Below, piece after piece: positions 46,018 to 55,657 of a stretch of 64,000 nt of DNA. The translations under genes were made by a program, and so were the position numbers. Under the pieces are notes generated by a model. It saw only the letters and a list, made by a program, of their open reading frames with translations. It ran no database searches and had not been told where the DNA came from. The stretch's first letter is position 1; each line of letters starts with the position of its first letter. This stretch comes from Halieaceae bacterium MED-G27 (GTDB lineage: Bacteria; Pseudomonadota; Gammaproteobacteria; Pseudomonadales; Halieaceae), in the NCBI GenBank assembly GCA_002456975.1, contig NTKA01000001.1, positions 1-64,000 of the forward strand, read 5' to 3'.

Positions 46018-47406
46018 CTAGTGTTCCCAGCTGTTGCTATCGAGATTCTCATCAGGAAGGCTCGAGCGCCGAAAGACGGGCATCTTGCCTTCGCGCAACT
46101 GCGCTTCGAAATCTTTCAATAACCGGAAGCAGAGTGGCGTCAGGTACCAGAGCGCAAGCAGGTTAGTGATCGCCAGTAGTGCCATCGTCAGATCCGAGAA
46201 GCTGAAGACAGTACCCAGATCCTGAACCGACGCCCAGGCAATCATGACCAGAACCGAGACGCGAAAGGCGGGCACAGCCCAAGTGGGACGCTTTTCGAAA
46301 TAAGTAATACTGTTCTCGCCGAGATAGCAATTGTAGGCGATGGTTGTTGTGGCAAACAGCACTAAAAAAATGCTCACCAGGGACTCACCCCACCCACCGA
46401 TCTGCTCTGCCACGGCAAGCTGAGTAAGTGTCACCCCCTGCGGATTGATCGCATCCGGCTGGTAGGCTGAAGACAGTAAGATGATCAACGCGGTACAGGT
46501 GCACAGAACTATCGTGTCGATGAATACACTGAGCGCCTGCACCAAGCCCTGACTGACGGGATGTTTAACATCGGCCGTCGCTGCGACGTTGGGCACGGTA
46601 CCAAGGCCCGCCTCGTTGGAGAACAAGCCACGGCGAGCTCCCTGCATGATCGCAGCGGCAATACCGCCACCAACCACCTGCTCCAAGCCAAATGCGGACT
46701 TAATAATGGTGGCAAAGGCTGCCGGCACCTCGGATAGGTTGAGGATCAAAATAGTTATCGCGAGCAGGAAATAGCCCATTACCATGACTGGAACAATCAC
46801 CTGTGACACCGCTGCCAATCGACGAATACCACCAAATAAAATGACCGCCATGACCGCAGTCAAGGCGACACCGCTCTGCCAAGTCGGAATATCGAATGCC
46901 GAGGCAATCGAGTTAGTCACCGAATAAGTCTGTACGGCATTAAAACCAAAGCCAATCGTTACCAGTAATAAAGCCGAGTAAATAACGGGTAGCACCTTCC
47001 AACCCAGGCCATACCGCATCACATAGGCAGGTCCACCTCGATAGGTATCGGAGCCGTCACTTCGCTTGTAAAGCTGGGCCAGGGCGCATTCAAAAAGGCT
47101 GGTAGCCATTCCGAACAACGCAATCAGCCACATCCAAAACAGAGCACCCGGACCGCCAAGCGTGATCGCAACTGCGACACCAGCGATATTGCCGCCACCC
47201 ACTCGGCCAGCGACGCTAACCACCAGCGCCTGAAAACTCGATAGGCCGCGCGAAGTGCCTGACAAGCCACCCGCAAGCCCACGGAACATCTCCCTGAATA
47301 AGCGCAACTGAACAAATGACGCGCCCAAGGAAAAGCGAAGCCCCACGGCCAGCAGCGCAATGATTAAAACGTAGGTGTATAACCAATCAGTAATGCTAGC
47401 GAGCAT
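46018..47406 (-). CDS. Sodium:alanine symporter family (AGCS) transporter
   Basis: A 462-residue protein with about 11 membrane helices. AGCS signatures GGGNIAGVAVAITLGGPGALFWMW and QGARRGLFSNEAGLGT are clear. The family couples Na+ to uptake of alanine, glycine or related amino acids. It follows the NSS transporter gene by three bases on the same strand, so both are co-transcribed, as in many marine bacteria. The exact amino acid is unknown. Confidence 0.93.
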   Translation of the reverse strand: MLASITDWLYTYVLIIALLAVGLRFSLGASFVQLRLFREMFRGLAGGLSGTSRGLSSFQALVVSVAGRVGGGNIAGVAVAITLGGPGALFWMWLIALFGMATSLFECALAQLYKRSDGSDTYRGGPAYVMRYGLGWKVLPVIYSALLLVTIGFGFNAVQTYSVTNSIASAFDIPTWQSGVALTAVMAVILFGGIRRLAAVSQVIVPVMVMGYFLLAITILILNLSEVPAAFATIIKSAFGLEQVVGGGIAAAIMQGARRGLFSNEAGLGTVPNVAATADVKHPVSQGLVQALSVFIDTIVLCTCTALIILLSSAYQPDAINPQGVTLTQLAVAEQIGGWGESLVSIFLVLFATTTIAYNCYLGENSITYFEKRPTWAVPAFRVSVLVMIAWASVQDLGTVFSFSDLTMALLAITNLLALWYLTPLCFRLLKDFEAQLREGKMPVFRRSSLPDENLDSNSWEH

Positions 47407-47409
47407 GGA

Positions 47410-48753
47410 TCAAATCAACCCCATAATTAAGATGATGCCGATGGCGGGCACAGCCACAAACCGAAGCAACAATTGCCATAGCGCGAAGGTTTGCTCGCTG
47501 GTCGCGAGCTCAGAGGCACTGTGCTCACGCTTCATAAACCAGCCCACGAACAGAGCGATCAACAATCCACCCAGTGGCAATGTGATCTTGTCATAAAGCC
47601 CCTCTGAGGCTGCATTAAAGTTCATACCGAAGAAAATCGTTTGGTCTTGCCAGACATTGTAGGAGAGTACAGAGGCAACACTGCAAACCGTGACCGACCC
47701 GATCACTACTACCGCACTCATTTCGCGACCCAAGTTACTTCTCTGATCAGTCCAATTGGTCACCGACTCGAGCAATCCAACCAGCGACGTGATACCCGCG
47801 ACTGATAACATGACGAAAAACAAAATGCCGAATAGATAACCACCAGGCATCTGGGCAAATGCCAGCGGGAGCGTCTGGAAAATCAAGCCCGGCCCGCTAG
47901 CCATATCGAGGCCGTAGTTGAAGACCATAGGGAACACCACAAATCCTGCCAATAAAGCCACCATGGTATCGGCCAAGACAATCATCATGGCGCCGCGAGT
48001 AATCGAAAAATTTGCAGGTAGGTAAGAGCCGTAAGTCATCATGCCCCCCATGCCCACACCGATTGAAAAGAAAACCTGACCGATCGCAGCGAGCAGAACC
48101 GGACCATCGATCTTGCTGAAGTCGGGGGTAAACAACCAGCGGAGCGTTTCGCCGAAGCCGCCAGCGAACACGTTGTAGATACTCAAGCCAACGAGCAGTG
48201 CAAACAGCATAGGCATCATCACGGTGACCGCACGCTCAATACCGCCCGTGACACCTGCGTAGATAATACCGCCAACAATAAGATTGCCCACTACAGTCAT
48301 AATCAGCATGGTCGACCCGTCGGCTAGTAGCGCATTGAACCGCGCAGTCGATGCGGCGGCATCGATACCGGCAAAGCCTGTCATAGCCGCCTGTATCAGA
48401 TACCAAAGCACCCAGCCAACAACCACTGCGTAGGTAATCGATATTGTGTAAGCGGTGAATACACCAAGTCCACCCACGCCGCCCCAAACACGACTGCGTC
48501 CACTCTCTTGAGCCACCGCTGCCATTGACTTTGAGGGACTCGACTGGCCACGTCGACCCACGAGCAACTCAGCCATGACACAGGGCACGCCGATAGCAAA
48601 CACACAGAGTAGGTAGATAATGACAAAGGCACCACCACCGTTTTCTCCGGTAACGTAAGGGAAGCGCCAGATATTGCCCAACCCCACAGCAAATCCCACT
48701 GATGCCATAATGAAGGCGAAACGACTGGTCCAAACTGGGGTTCCTGCTGCCAT
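47410..48753 (-). CDS. Neurotransmitter:sodium symporter (NSS) family transporter
   Basis: A 447-residue protein with the NSS opening FAFIMASVGFAVGLGNIWRFP, the unwound TM1 region that binds Na+ and substrate, followed by YVTGENGGGAF. About 11 or 12 helices are predicted, the LeuT-type layout. Substrates in the family are amino acids, taurine-like compounds or betaines. It lies six bases past the serine hydrolase gene and three before the AGCS gene. Confidence 0.94.
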   Translation of the reverse strand: MAAGTPVWTSRFAFIMASVGFAVGLGNIWRFPYVTGENGGGAFVIIYLLCVFAIGVPCVMAELLVGRRGQSSPSKSMAAVAQESGRSRVWGGVGGLGVFTAYTISITYAVVVGWVLWYLIQAAMTGFAGIDAAASTARFNALLADGSTMLIMTVVGNLIVGGIIYAGVTGGIERAVTVMMPMLFALLVGLSIYNVFAGGFGETLRWLFTPDFSKIDGPVLLAAIGQVFFSIGVGMGGMMTYGSYLPANFSITRGAMMIVLADTMVALLAGFVVFPMVFNYGLDMASGPGLIFQTLPLAFAQMPGGYLFGILFFVMLSVAGITSLVGLLESVTNWTDQRSNLGREMSAVVVIGSVTVCSVASVLSYNVWQDQTIFFGMNFNAASEGLYDKITLPLGGLLIALFVGWFMKREHSASELATSEQTFALWQLLLRFVAVPAIGIILIMGLI

Positions 48754-48759
48754 AGCTTA

Positions 48760-50043
48760 TTACTCCGCTAAAAATTGTGCCGCCGCTCTCGCCGCGTTGA
48801 GTTTGACCGGAAATTCGGGTGCTAACGTAGATGCCGCATCACGCTGGCTCGAGAACCAGACCATGACCGTATTGGCACTGCGATTGATGTAGATCACCTG
48901 ACCGTGGATCCCAACCGCGCAAAACTCACCAGTCTCGTCATCCAAAATCCACCACATATCTCGATAGGCGATCCAATCGGCTTGCGAGTAGTTTTCGTTT
49001 CTTGTCATCGCTTGCCTATCGGCATCCGACACTTCAAGCATCTGCTCCAACCACTTGGCAGGCAGTATCCGCTCACCACCAAACACACCTTTGTCTCGAA
49101 TCATCATGCCAAAACGCGCAGCATCGCGAGCAGTGGCGTTGAAGCCACCGGTCGCGACCGGAATATAAGCACGATCGACCGCGACAAAAGCGTCGTGTTC
49201 GGCGCCCAGCTTAGACCAAACAGACTCATGAATGATGGTATTCAAAGGCTTATTCATCAGCCGAGAGATCAACCAGCCTAGTACATCGGCATTGGCCGAG
49301 TTGTACTCAAACTTGTGCCCCGGTACTAACGCGTCATTGGGTTCGACGAAACGAGTCAAAAAGTCGTAAACGCCATAGATATCGCTATCGCCGGGTTGCA
49401 GGTCTGCCGCGCCGGGGAGATATCCAAGATTCAAGGCTGGAGCGTAATACAGGAAGAAATCACTGGTGGGGTCAACATAGTTTTCCTCAAATGCCAGCGC
49501 AGTCGCGTGGTTCAGCACCTGCTGTACAGTCACACGCTCGAAAGTACTGCCTTTCAGCTCCGTAATATAATCAGCTGGACTTTTTTCCAAATCTAATTGA
49601 TCACTCTCTACCAGCAAGCCCACGATGCTGCTCATAAGAGACTTGGTCATCGAGTACCAGATGTGTTGCTGATGGGCATCCATCCCGTTGTAGTAAGACT
49701 CATGAACGACAGTGTCGCCCTTGATCACCAGCAGCGCATCAGCGGCATTGCTCTCAAAGATGGCCGCTAACGTGTCGCCATCGAGTTCAAAACTATCGAG
49801 GGCATCCTCAGAGCGGTCGAAGTGCGCAATTTCACCCGCGCGCGGCACCATCACGACATTATTCGGCGCCCCAAAATTTCTAAAAGCCCACTGACTGTAG
49901 GGCCAGTCGCGATGATTTTTCTTGGTCACCTGGGAGTCGACGCTGGGTGGAAAGCCATCCATCACGGGCTTGCCACTGTTCGCAGATATAGACATAGAAC
50001 CCCCCGCCAGACAGATAGCCAGAATACAACAGACTAGTCTCAT
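48760..50043 (-). CDS. Exported serine hydrolase, beta-lactamase/NylB-like
   Basis: The 427-residue protein begins with a signal peptide (VCCILAICLAGGSMSISA, cut near residue 21). The catalytic SxxK is S131-M-T-K134 (WYSMTKS), with the second motif Y247-N-S (KFEYNSANADVLGW). The fold is that of class C-related hydrolases and amide or ester hydrolases such as NylB. As the first gene before two Na+-coupled amino acid transporters it may release amino acid-like products in the periplasm for uptake (inference). Confidence 0.86.
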   Translation of the reverse strand: MRLVCCILAICLAGGSMSISANSGKPVMDGFPPSVDSQVTKKNHRDWPYSQWAFRNFGAPNNVVMVPRAGEIAHFDRSEDALDSFELDGDTLAAIFESNAADALLVIKGDTVVHESYYNGMDAHQQHIWYSMTKSLMSSIVGLLVESDQLDLEKSPADYITELKGSTFERVTVQQVLNHATALAFEENYVDPTSDFFLYYAPALNLGYLPGAADLQPGDSDIYGVYDFLTRFVEPNDALVPGHKFEYNSANADVLGWLISRLMNKPLNTIIHESVWSKLGAEHDAFVAVDRAYIPVATGGFNATARDAARFGMMIRDKGVFGGERILPAKWLEQMLEVSDADRQAMTRNENYSQADWIAYRDMWWILDDETGEFCAVGIHGQVIYINRSANTVMVWFSSQRDAASTLAPEFPVKLNAARAAAQFLAE

Positions 50044-50068
50044 ATTGTCGCTGCACTCTTATTAGTCG

Positions 50069-50089
50069 AGTGGACGCCCCCCGTCCACT
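50069..50089 (-). terminator. Hairpin in the gap after gspN
   Basis: An 8-bp perfect stem (agtggacg / cgtccact) closes a loop of five C. It lies between the gspN stop (50092) and the start of the serine hydrolase gene (50043). No T-tract follows, so termination efficiency is uncertain; it may separate the secretion operon from the next transcript. Confidence 0.4.
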
Positions 50090-50091
50090 GC

Positions 50092-50826
50092 TTAGAGTGT
50101 ACCTGTTAACGCGATCTGGTAACCAGCACCAGAGGGTGTCGCCATTAAAGCAATAGACTGCTGAAAAGCCTCGTTGCGAACGGCGGGCCCAGTCAGATCG
50201 AGAGAAAGCTCGTATTCAGAGTCCTTAATCTGAACACTGCCAGTGACGTTAAGCGCACCCTTTAATGTGATGACCTCTCCCAAAACACCATCGTCCGAGG
50301 TACTCATATCGACCGCATAAGTCCCCAAGAGAATGTCTCCGCCATTCGAGCGCCAGGCAGCGTCCGTCCATACGAGACGACCTGTAACGTCGTTGACTGC
50401 GTTTGAAGAAAACGTCATGCGCTCGATGTCCGCATCGATCACGCCGGCCACATAGAGTGGGATAACCCGACGCAACCACCCCACGTCTAGCTTTAGCGAG
50501 CTATCAGTGATGGTAAGGCTACCATCCAATCCCAGATCAATGGTGGCCTGCGCCCGCTGGCTGCCCCAGCCGGTGGTCAGCTTGATTGCGCCCCCAGTCA
50601 GCAACTTCAGAGGGTTGATCTGCCAACGGGTTTGACCAAGAGCCAAGCGCTGATCGCCCAATGACACGCTTAGATTGGCAGTTTGACCCGACCAGATCGT
50701 GCCGCTGACACCCGCTATCGTTAGGGTCGGGGGCAGCACAGACACCACCAGAGCGGCCGGTGCTCTGACAATAGATATTATTATGAATAACACTGCAGCG
50801 AGTGCGGCGAGCCGTCCCCAACGCAT
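50092..50826 (-). CDS. gspN: Type II secretion system protein N
   Basis: The ATG at 50826, three bases after the gspM stop, gives 244 residues; the longer frame starts inside gspM. One N-terminal membrane helix (about 6-24) is followed by a beta-rich periplasmic domain with PPTLTIAGVSGTIWSGQ, the GspN signature. GspN is an optional inner-membrane component, last gene of the gspC-N operon here. Confidence 0.88.
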   Translation of the reverse strand: MRWGRLAALAAVLFIIISIVRAPAALVVSVLPPTLTIAGVSGTIWSGQTANLSVSLGDQRLALGQTRWQINPLKLLTGGAIKLTTGWGSQRAQATIDLGLDGSLTITDSSLKLDVGWLRRVIPLYVAGVIDADIERMTFSSNAVNDVTGRLVWTDAAWRSNGGDILLGTYAVDMSTSDDGVLGEVITLKGALNVTGSVQIKDSEYELSLDLTGPAVRNEAFQQSIALMATPSGAGYQIALTGTL

Positions 50827-50827
50827 A

Positions 50828-51295
50828 CTAGTCGCCTCGTACCCGAAGCGTCGCGTTGACACCCCCTGATCGACCACCATCGCTTAAGGAAGCATCGACG
50901 ATTCTCAGTCCTTCACTACCTTCGACAGTTTGTAACCATTGAAGTAACGCATCGAACTCGACTGACTCGAACCGAACCTGAACCTCTCCGCGGCTGTTGG
51001 GCTGAAGCCGTTTAATGGTCAAGCCCGTATTCTGAGCGACCGCGCTCAGTGTCGATGACAAATTTCGACTTTGTTGTGAGCCCTCTGTTTGACGCAAGGC
51101 GAGCAAACGACTCACCTTCTGGTCAACCCTCGCTAGCGTCTGCACCGCAGTGGCATTGTTAAGAGCCATTTGCTGACGGGATTCACTCGCGGGTAAGAGC
51201 GCCCAGCGGTAGGATGCAAAAACAATGACAACGCCACCGAGAATAATAAGGGCAAGCTGATCGCGTGGCGGTAGTGTGAAGAACCAATCTCGCAT
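50828..51295 (-). CDS. gspM: Type II secretion system protein M
   Basis: A 155-residue protein from an ATG overlapping the gspL stop (TGATG). It has one membrane helix (about 16-33), a coiled segment and a small ferredoxin-like periplasmic domain (about 75-150). This is the GspM layout. It partners GspL in the inner-membrane platform. Confidence 0.92.
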   Translation of the reverse strand: MRDWFFTLPPRDQLALIILGGVVIVFASYRWALLPASESRQQMALNNATAVQTLARVDQKVSRLLALRQTEGSQQSRNLSSTLSAVAQNTGLTIKRLQPNSRGEVQVRFESVEFDALLQWLQTVEGSEGLRIVDASLSDGGRSGGVNATLRVRGD

Positions 51296-52446
51296 CAAGA
51301 TGCCTCCACCCTCAATCGCGCACGCACCTCGTTTCCACGAGCCGTCGATGTCTCGAGCGTTGCCTCAAAACCCTCGGTACTGAGCCGCTGGCGTATACGC
51401 TCGATCGCCGCAAAGTTCCCTGCAGTTAAGTTGAGTCTGAGCTGACCTGAGGCGTAGTTGAGCGAGTTCACCACCCCCTCTTCAGCCACGGTTGCGGAAA
51501 TCACGGCCACCAATCGTGGGGTAAACGCCATGGTGGTGTCGGCGCCACCGAATTCACCGATTTGACGATCGAGCTGCTTTTCGACGTCGACCATAGCACC
51601 ACGCGGATTAGCCTTGCGATACGATTGCTGTATGGCGGTCCGCAACTCGATATTTTCCGATTTCAAGCGCTGATATTGGCCGATATCGGCTAGCAACTGT
51701 ATGACGACCGCAATAGCGACAACAACCGCCACCCGTTGCCAAACACCCCACCAGTGCATCAGAGGCAGCTTAGGGATAAAGGCGCCAACCCGAAAATTTA
51801 GGAGTTTGCTCTGCTCCGACAGCATAAGAGCCGCGCCCCAACTGCCTTGCCGCCACTCCACAATCGCCTGCCAGGCCTCATCAAGGCACGCAGCGACCAC
51901 GGACTGGTCAACACCATACATGACAAGCTTCGCGGGCTTCCCCGGCAGCGACTCGAGCAGGGTTTGCAATAACGACAGTTCGATGCGACATCCAGCACTT
52001 GGAGACCACCGAAGGACCCCCTGATCACCATCAATAAGGACGGAAACTGTGTCATCAGTAATCGGTAAGCAGAGGGCCTCAGGGGTAAATACAGCAAGGT
52101 CATCATGGCCCGGTAATTGCTCTAGCCAACCTGCCATTAACTCGCGCTGAACCAGACCCACTAAAAAGCGCCCGTCCCCGAGCTCTTCATGAACAAAGTG
52201 CAACTCGTCGACATCGTCGGCGACCCGCTCCTCCATGGTAAACGGAAGCGACTTCCGCAGGTGCTTCACCTCGTCCGCAGGTACTTCAATTTCAGTCAAG
52301 CGAACAGAGTCACTCGGCACGCCAACCACCGTGCCTTCAGGTAAATCAACAGTATTATCAAGATCGACTGCGCTACTGGCACCCGCGCGCCACAGCACGG
52401 GCAAGCCGTTTTGCCAAACGATGAGACTTGGATTGTTAGTAACCAT
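51295..52446 (-). CDS. gspL: Type II secretion system protein L
   Basis: The ATG at 52446 gives 383 residues. An actin-like cytoplasmic domain (about 1-230, with VPADEVKHLRKSLPFTMEERV), one membrane helix (about 245-262) and a periplasmic ferredoxin-like domain follow, the GspL order. It links the GspE ATPase to the membrane platform. The gap of about 70 bases to gspK is the largest in the operon. Confidence 0.93.
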   Translation of the reverse strand: MVTNNPSLIVWQNGLPVLWRAGASSAVDLDNTVDLPEGTVVGVPSDSVRLTEIEVPADEVKHLRKSLPFTMEERVADDVDELHFVHEELGDGRFLVGLVQRELMAGWLEQLPGHDDLAVFTPEALCLPITDDTVSVLIDGDQGVLRWSPSAGCRIELSLLQTLLESLPGKPAKLVMYGVDQSVVAACLDEAWQAIVEWRQGSWGAALMLSEQSKLLNFRVGAFIPKLPLMHWWGVWQRVAVVVAIAVVIQLLADIGQYQRLKSENIELRTAIQQSYRKANPRGAMVDVEKQLDRQIGEFGGADTTMAFTPRLVAVISATVAEEGVVNSLNYASGQLRLNLTAGNFAAIERIRQRLSTEGFEATLETSTARGNEVRARLRVEAS

Positions 52447-52515
52447 CAAAGAAGACTAACCTCAATTGGCTCTGCGCAGTCGCAATACATAGCTTTCATC
52501 GCTCCGAATGCGCTC

Positions 52516-53619
52516 TCATAGCTCACCTTCAGTACGATGTACAACGGCGATGCGGCTCCCCTCGCGATGGAGCACACTGTACAGGCGCCGCTCCCGGTCA
52601 GCAATCTCAACGCGGGCATCGAGTAAAAACCATTGGCTTTGAACAGTAATTATATTAGCCAGCCCACTGCCCTCAGAGTTGGCAAACGCTGGATCGTCGA
52701 GAAACGTCTGAGTATCGGGAATCATGTCGGCCTCGCGCATTTCGAGAAAACGCGCAACCTCGTTGGCTGAGAGCGGTGATAGCGAGTCATCACGCCCAAG
52801 CGCAGCCAAGACTTGTGGCGAGGCTGTTAGCACATTAATGTCACTCCCCTCTTTGGGCCAGACGCTCAAGAATGGGGCGAGCAAGGTATATCGCTCAGGT
52901 GTCATACCTGCCACGGCTCGCAGTTCACTGACACTGGCTAAAGCCCGATTGGCGGGTCGGTATGGAAAGTCACCCGACAGGTAAATCTCATTTTCCGCGC
53001 CATCGAGTCGTCGCTCAGAGTCGGCATCAATGAAATCGGTAATTCGCTCGACCAAGCGAACTGCCTCGATCTGGTCGAGCTCGAGCTCCGGGATAGCCAA
53101 CATAAGGCGCACTAGTATCTTTTGCTGCTCATTCAACCGCGCTCTCGGCTGACCAGAAGCGGCAGGTGGATTATCGGGCTCGGACTGCAGGGTTCCGTCC
53201 GCCTCTGTAGCATTGTTAGCGGGCGTCGTGCCCGACCTTCCTCCCGCACCCTGGCTCTCGACTAAGCCATTGAGATTAAATCTGCCTTGGAGGTCATACA
53301 GCGCCCCGATTAACACGCCAATTTCATCAAGCGGGTAGGGTTGCGGCGGTTGCGCCCACGCTTCATTGAGACTATCCACCTTTACTTCGTTCTGAGAATC
53401 CAGCTTAGAATCAAACGATAGGGCAAGAATTCCAAGCTCTTCGGCGCCAATCAAAAAAGCCCAGCCCTGCTCGGCGAAAAACGTATTGGTTGAGCGTTGC
53501 AATTGGAGCGAAAAGTCGCGCTGCACTCCGACCATCAGAGCCGCCGCGAGCGCAAACACCAGAAGGGCGATGACAAGTGCTGCGCCCCGCTGGTGGTATT
53601 TAGAGCGATGGCATGACAT
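52516..53619 (-). CDS. gspK: Type II secretion minor pseudopilin K
   Basis: The start at 53619 (MSCHRSKYHQRGAAL) gives 367 residues and overlaps gspJ by 20 bases. A prepilin-like segment QRGAALVIALLVFALAAAL is followed by the large GspK head with the FNLNGLV motif and a Gly/Asn/Pro-rich, probably disordered stretch (about 120-160). GspK caps the pseudopilus. Unlike other pseudopilins it lacks Glu5, as is normal for GspK. Confidence 0.92.
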   Translation of the reverse strand: MSCHRSKYHQRGAALVIALLVFALAAALMVGVQRDFSLQLQRSTNTFFAEQGWAFLIGAEELGILALSFDSKLDSQNEVKVDSLNEAWAQPPQPYPLDEIGVLIGALYDLQGRFNLNGLVESQGAGGRSGTTPANNATEADGTLQSEPDNPPAASGQPRARLNEQQKILVRLMLAIPELELDQIEAVRLVERITDFIDADSERRLDGAENEIYLSGDFPYRPANRALASVSELRAVAGMTPERYTLLAPFLSVWPKEGSDINVLTASPQVLAALGRDDSLSPLSANEVARFLEMREADMIPDTQTFLDDPAFANSEGSGLANIITVQSQWFLLDARVEIADRERRLYSVLHREGSRIAVVHRTEGEL

Positions 53620-54256
53620 ACAGTCGCTCCAGCTCACCCCAATCAGTCAGCGATAATCGCACCTCGATCGCAAGCGGTGGCTCGATTAACTGGCTGGTAA
53701 AACCGACCTCAGAGATCCAGTTTTCCTGCCAGAATCGTCGATCGATGCTGAGATTGCGGTCCACCTCTAAGCTGTTGAGATCCGGTAAAAATCGTACTTC
53801 GAAGACTTCAACACCATCGAGCAATACGGTTTCGGTAGGTTCAATCGCCGTGGTTCGATCGAGTACCGGGTAAGACAGCCTAATCAGTTTTTCGTCCTCT
53901 AGCTTGTAAGCTACCCGCTGTAAGGTGCTCCTAGGAGCGCCCGCGGTGTTGTGCCAACCCGCACGAGTAAAACGCAAGGTATCGCGCGCTAAAGGACCAC
54001 CAGTCAGGGCGGAAGCTAGCTGACCAAACTCATCGAGCACAGGCCGATTGGTCAATTGTCTGAGATCTCTGGACAATATGGTCAGTGAGCGATTGATTTC
54101 GTAGAGGCGATCGGCCTGCTCGCGGGACCGCTCGATACCCACCAATGCGGTCGATAATGTCTGGTATGACAATATCGCCACGAAAGCCGTGATTGCCATG
54201 GCAATCAACACTTCAATCAGTGTAAAGCCCGAGGAGCGTCTAGCCGCGGGGAGCAT
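53600..54256 (-). CDS. gspJ: Type II secretion minor pseudopilin J
   Basis: The ATG at 54256 (MLPAARRSSGFTLIEVL) gives 218 residues and overlaps gspI by 17 bases; the longer frame reads through gspI in another frame. The prepilin peptidase site G-FTLIE is clear. GspJ forms the pseudopilus tip with I and K. Confidence 0.93.
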   Translation of the reverse strand: MLPAARRSSGFTLIEVLIAMAITAFVAILSYQTLSTALVGIERSREQADRLYEINRSLTILSRDLRQLTNRPVLDEFGQLASALTGGPLARDTLRFTRAGWHNTAGAPRSTLQRVAYKLEDEKLIRLSYPVLDRTTAIEPTETVLLDGVEVFEVRFLPDLNSLEVDRNLSIDRRFWQENWISEVGFTSQLIEPPLAIEVRLSLTDWGELERLYVMPSL

Positions 54257-54656
54257 TGTTGGTCTCCACATGGAAAAACGCATCCATGGTGTGCAGAGGA
54301 GAATCTGGCGAATTCTCCGTCTTAAACACGGTGACGGTAAGGCGCAGAAAGCCCGGCAGTGGGGTCTCCTGAATTTCACTCTGCCAGTACCAGACTTGAC
54401 CAGCGCGCTCCGATTCGCCCGCAATGACACCCTTGTTGGCGCGCTGCTGCTTCGCAACTGCTAACTGAACTTCTGCCACACGATCAGCAGCGACCCATTG
54501 CGCCACCGAGCGATCCCGCAGGTAGGCCGTTCCGTCTATTTGTTGTGAGAGTAAAAACAGCAAGGCGGGCAATGTTACTGCCACGACAGTCAAAGCCACC
54601 ATCACTTCGATGAGGGTGAATCCACGCTGGCGATAACGCTTAGTCGTCGAAATCAT
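54240..54656 (-). CDS. gspI: Type II secretion minor pseudopilin I
   Basis: A 138-residue protein with the prepilin site RG-FTLIEVMVALTVV near residue 12 and a short globular domain. It starts the tip complex I-J-K. The 5' end overlaps gspH by 17 bases. Confidence 0.93.
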   Translation of the reverse strand: MISTTKRYRQRGFTLIEVMVALTVVAVTLPALLFLLSQQIDGTAYLRDRSVAQWVAADRVAEVQLAVAKQQRANKGVIAGESERAGQVWYWQSEIQETPLPGFLRLTVTVFKTENSPDSPLHTMDAFFHVETNNAPRG

Positions 54657-55221
54657 CGGGTTCCTGACCCTTGGGCATTAGGGTCATGCGCCCTAACAAA
54701 TCCCAGCGCAATCGATATAGCAGTTGCCCGGATCGTTGATCGATCCAATCGAGCTCTCCCGGCGTCATTTCACCACCAGCAAACAAAATGATTTGAGGGG
54801 GCGGATTGGTGTCGGGTTCCAGTGGCAGAAAATCAACAGCAGGTTGCTCGTCAAGCCTGAGTTCAAGCTCTATATCAGCCTCGAAATCTAGAGTTTCCAG
54901 CGCCGTATTGACCTGAACTGGGGCAGACCAGCCCTGGTCAAACCGTCTGAGCCACTGCCCCTTGAGAGCAACGTCATCGAAACCATCAGTGGCATAAATG
55001 AGTAAGCCATAATCTGCCCCACTCATTTCAGCCTCTGTTAGCGCGTAACTCAATAGTGAAGAGACCTGGCGCACTTGATTGTCGCGACTGATATCAGCAC
55101 CGCCCGATCCAACGTTCAGGCTGACCAGAGACGTCAGCATCACAACAACAAAAACAACAGCGAGCATCTCGATCAGACTAAAGCCCGATGATCGTCTCCC
55201 CCCGGGTGACAGCTTTCTCAT
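54640..55221 (-). CDS. gspH: Type II secretion minor pseudopilin H
   Basis: The ATG at 55221 overlaps the gspG stop (ATGA) and gives 193 residues. The prepilin site is SG-FSLIEMLAVV. The head domain is acidic. The family is variable, so length alone is not informative, but the position between gspG and gspI fixes the call. Confidence 0.91.
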   Translation of the reverse strand: MRKLSPGGRRSSGFSLIEMLAVVFVVVMLTSLVSLNVGSGGADISRDNQVRQVSSLLSYALTEAEMSGADYGLLIYATDGFDDVALKGQWLRRFDQGWSAPVQVNTALETLDFEADIELELRLDEQPAVDFLPLEPDTNPPPQIILFAGGEMTPGELDWIDQRSGQLLYRLRWDLLGRMTLMPKGQEPDDFDD

Positions 55222-55652
55222 CCGTTGGCGTCTGATCCCCAATTGCCGATATCAGCACTCTGTCCATCACCGCCGGGCAAACCATCAGCGCCGAGCGAGT
55301 AGATATCAACCTCACCATATTCGCCAGGCGATAGGTAAAGATACTCGCGGCCCCACGGATCGAGGGGCACTTCCGACAGATAACCGCCGGTCTTGAAATT
55401 GCGCGGCTCAGGTTCCAGCGTCGATGCCTCTACCAGAGCCACCAAGCCCTGCTCGGTAGATGGATACACATAGTTATCCAGGCGATAAATTTTCAGCGCT
55501 GTTTCGATTGCCTTGAAGTCAGCTTCGACTTTCTGAATTCTTGCATCGTCAGCTCTATTCAAAACCGTAGGCGCCACCACACTAATCAACAAACCCATGA
55601 TCACAAGGACCACAAGTATCTCGATTAAGCTAAATCCTTTTTGCGACTTCAC
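55218..55652 (-). CDS. gspG: Type II secretion major pseudopilin
   Basis: A 144-residue protein with the prepilin site KG-FSLIEILVVLVIMGLL and the GspG C-terminal region (YPSTEQGL, PLDPWGREYLYLSPG, YSLGADGLPGGDG). The Asp-rich last segment holds the Ca2+ site of GspG. It polymerises into the periplasmic pseudopilus. Confidence 0.97.
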   Translation of the reverse strand: MKSQKGFSLIEILVVLVIMGLLISVVAPTVLNRADDARIQKVEADFKAIETALKIYRLDNYVYPSTEQGLVALVEASTLEPEPRNFKTGGYLSEVPLDPWGREYLYLSPGEYGEVDIYSLGADGLPGGDGQSADIGNWGSDANG

Positions 55653-55657
55653 TTTTC

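Noticed and set aside
45934-46122. Short plus-strand frame after the Deg protease
   Set aside because: It runs antisense into the 3' end of the AGCS transporter gene, has no ribosome-binding site and no recognisable domain.
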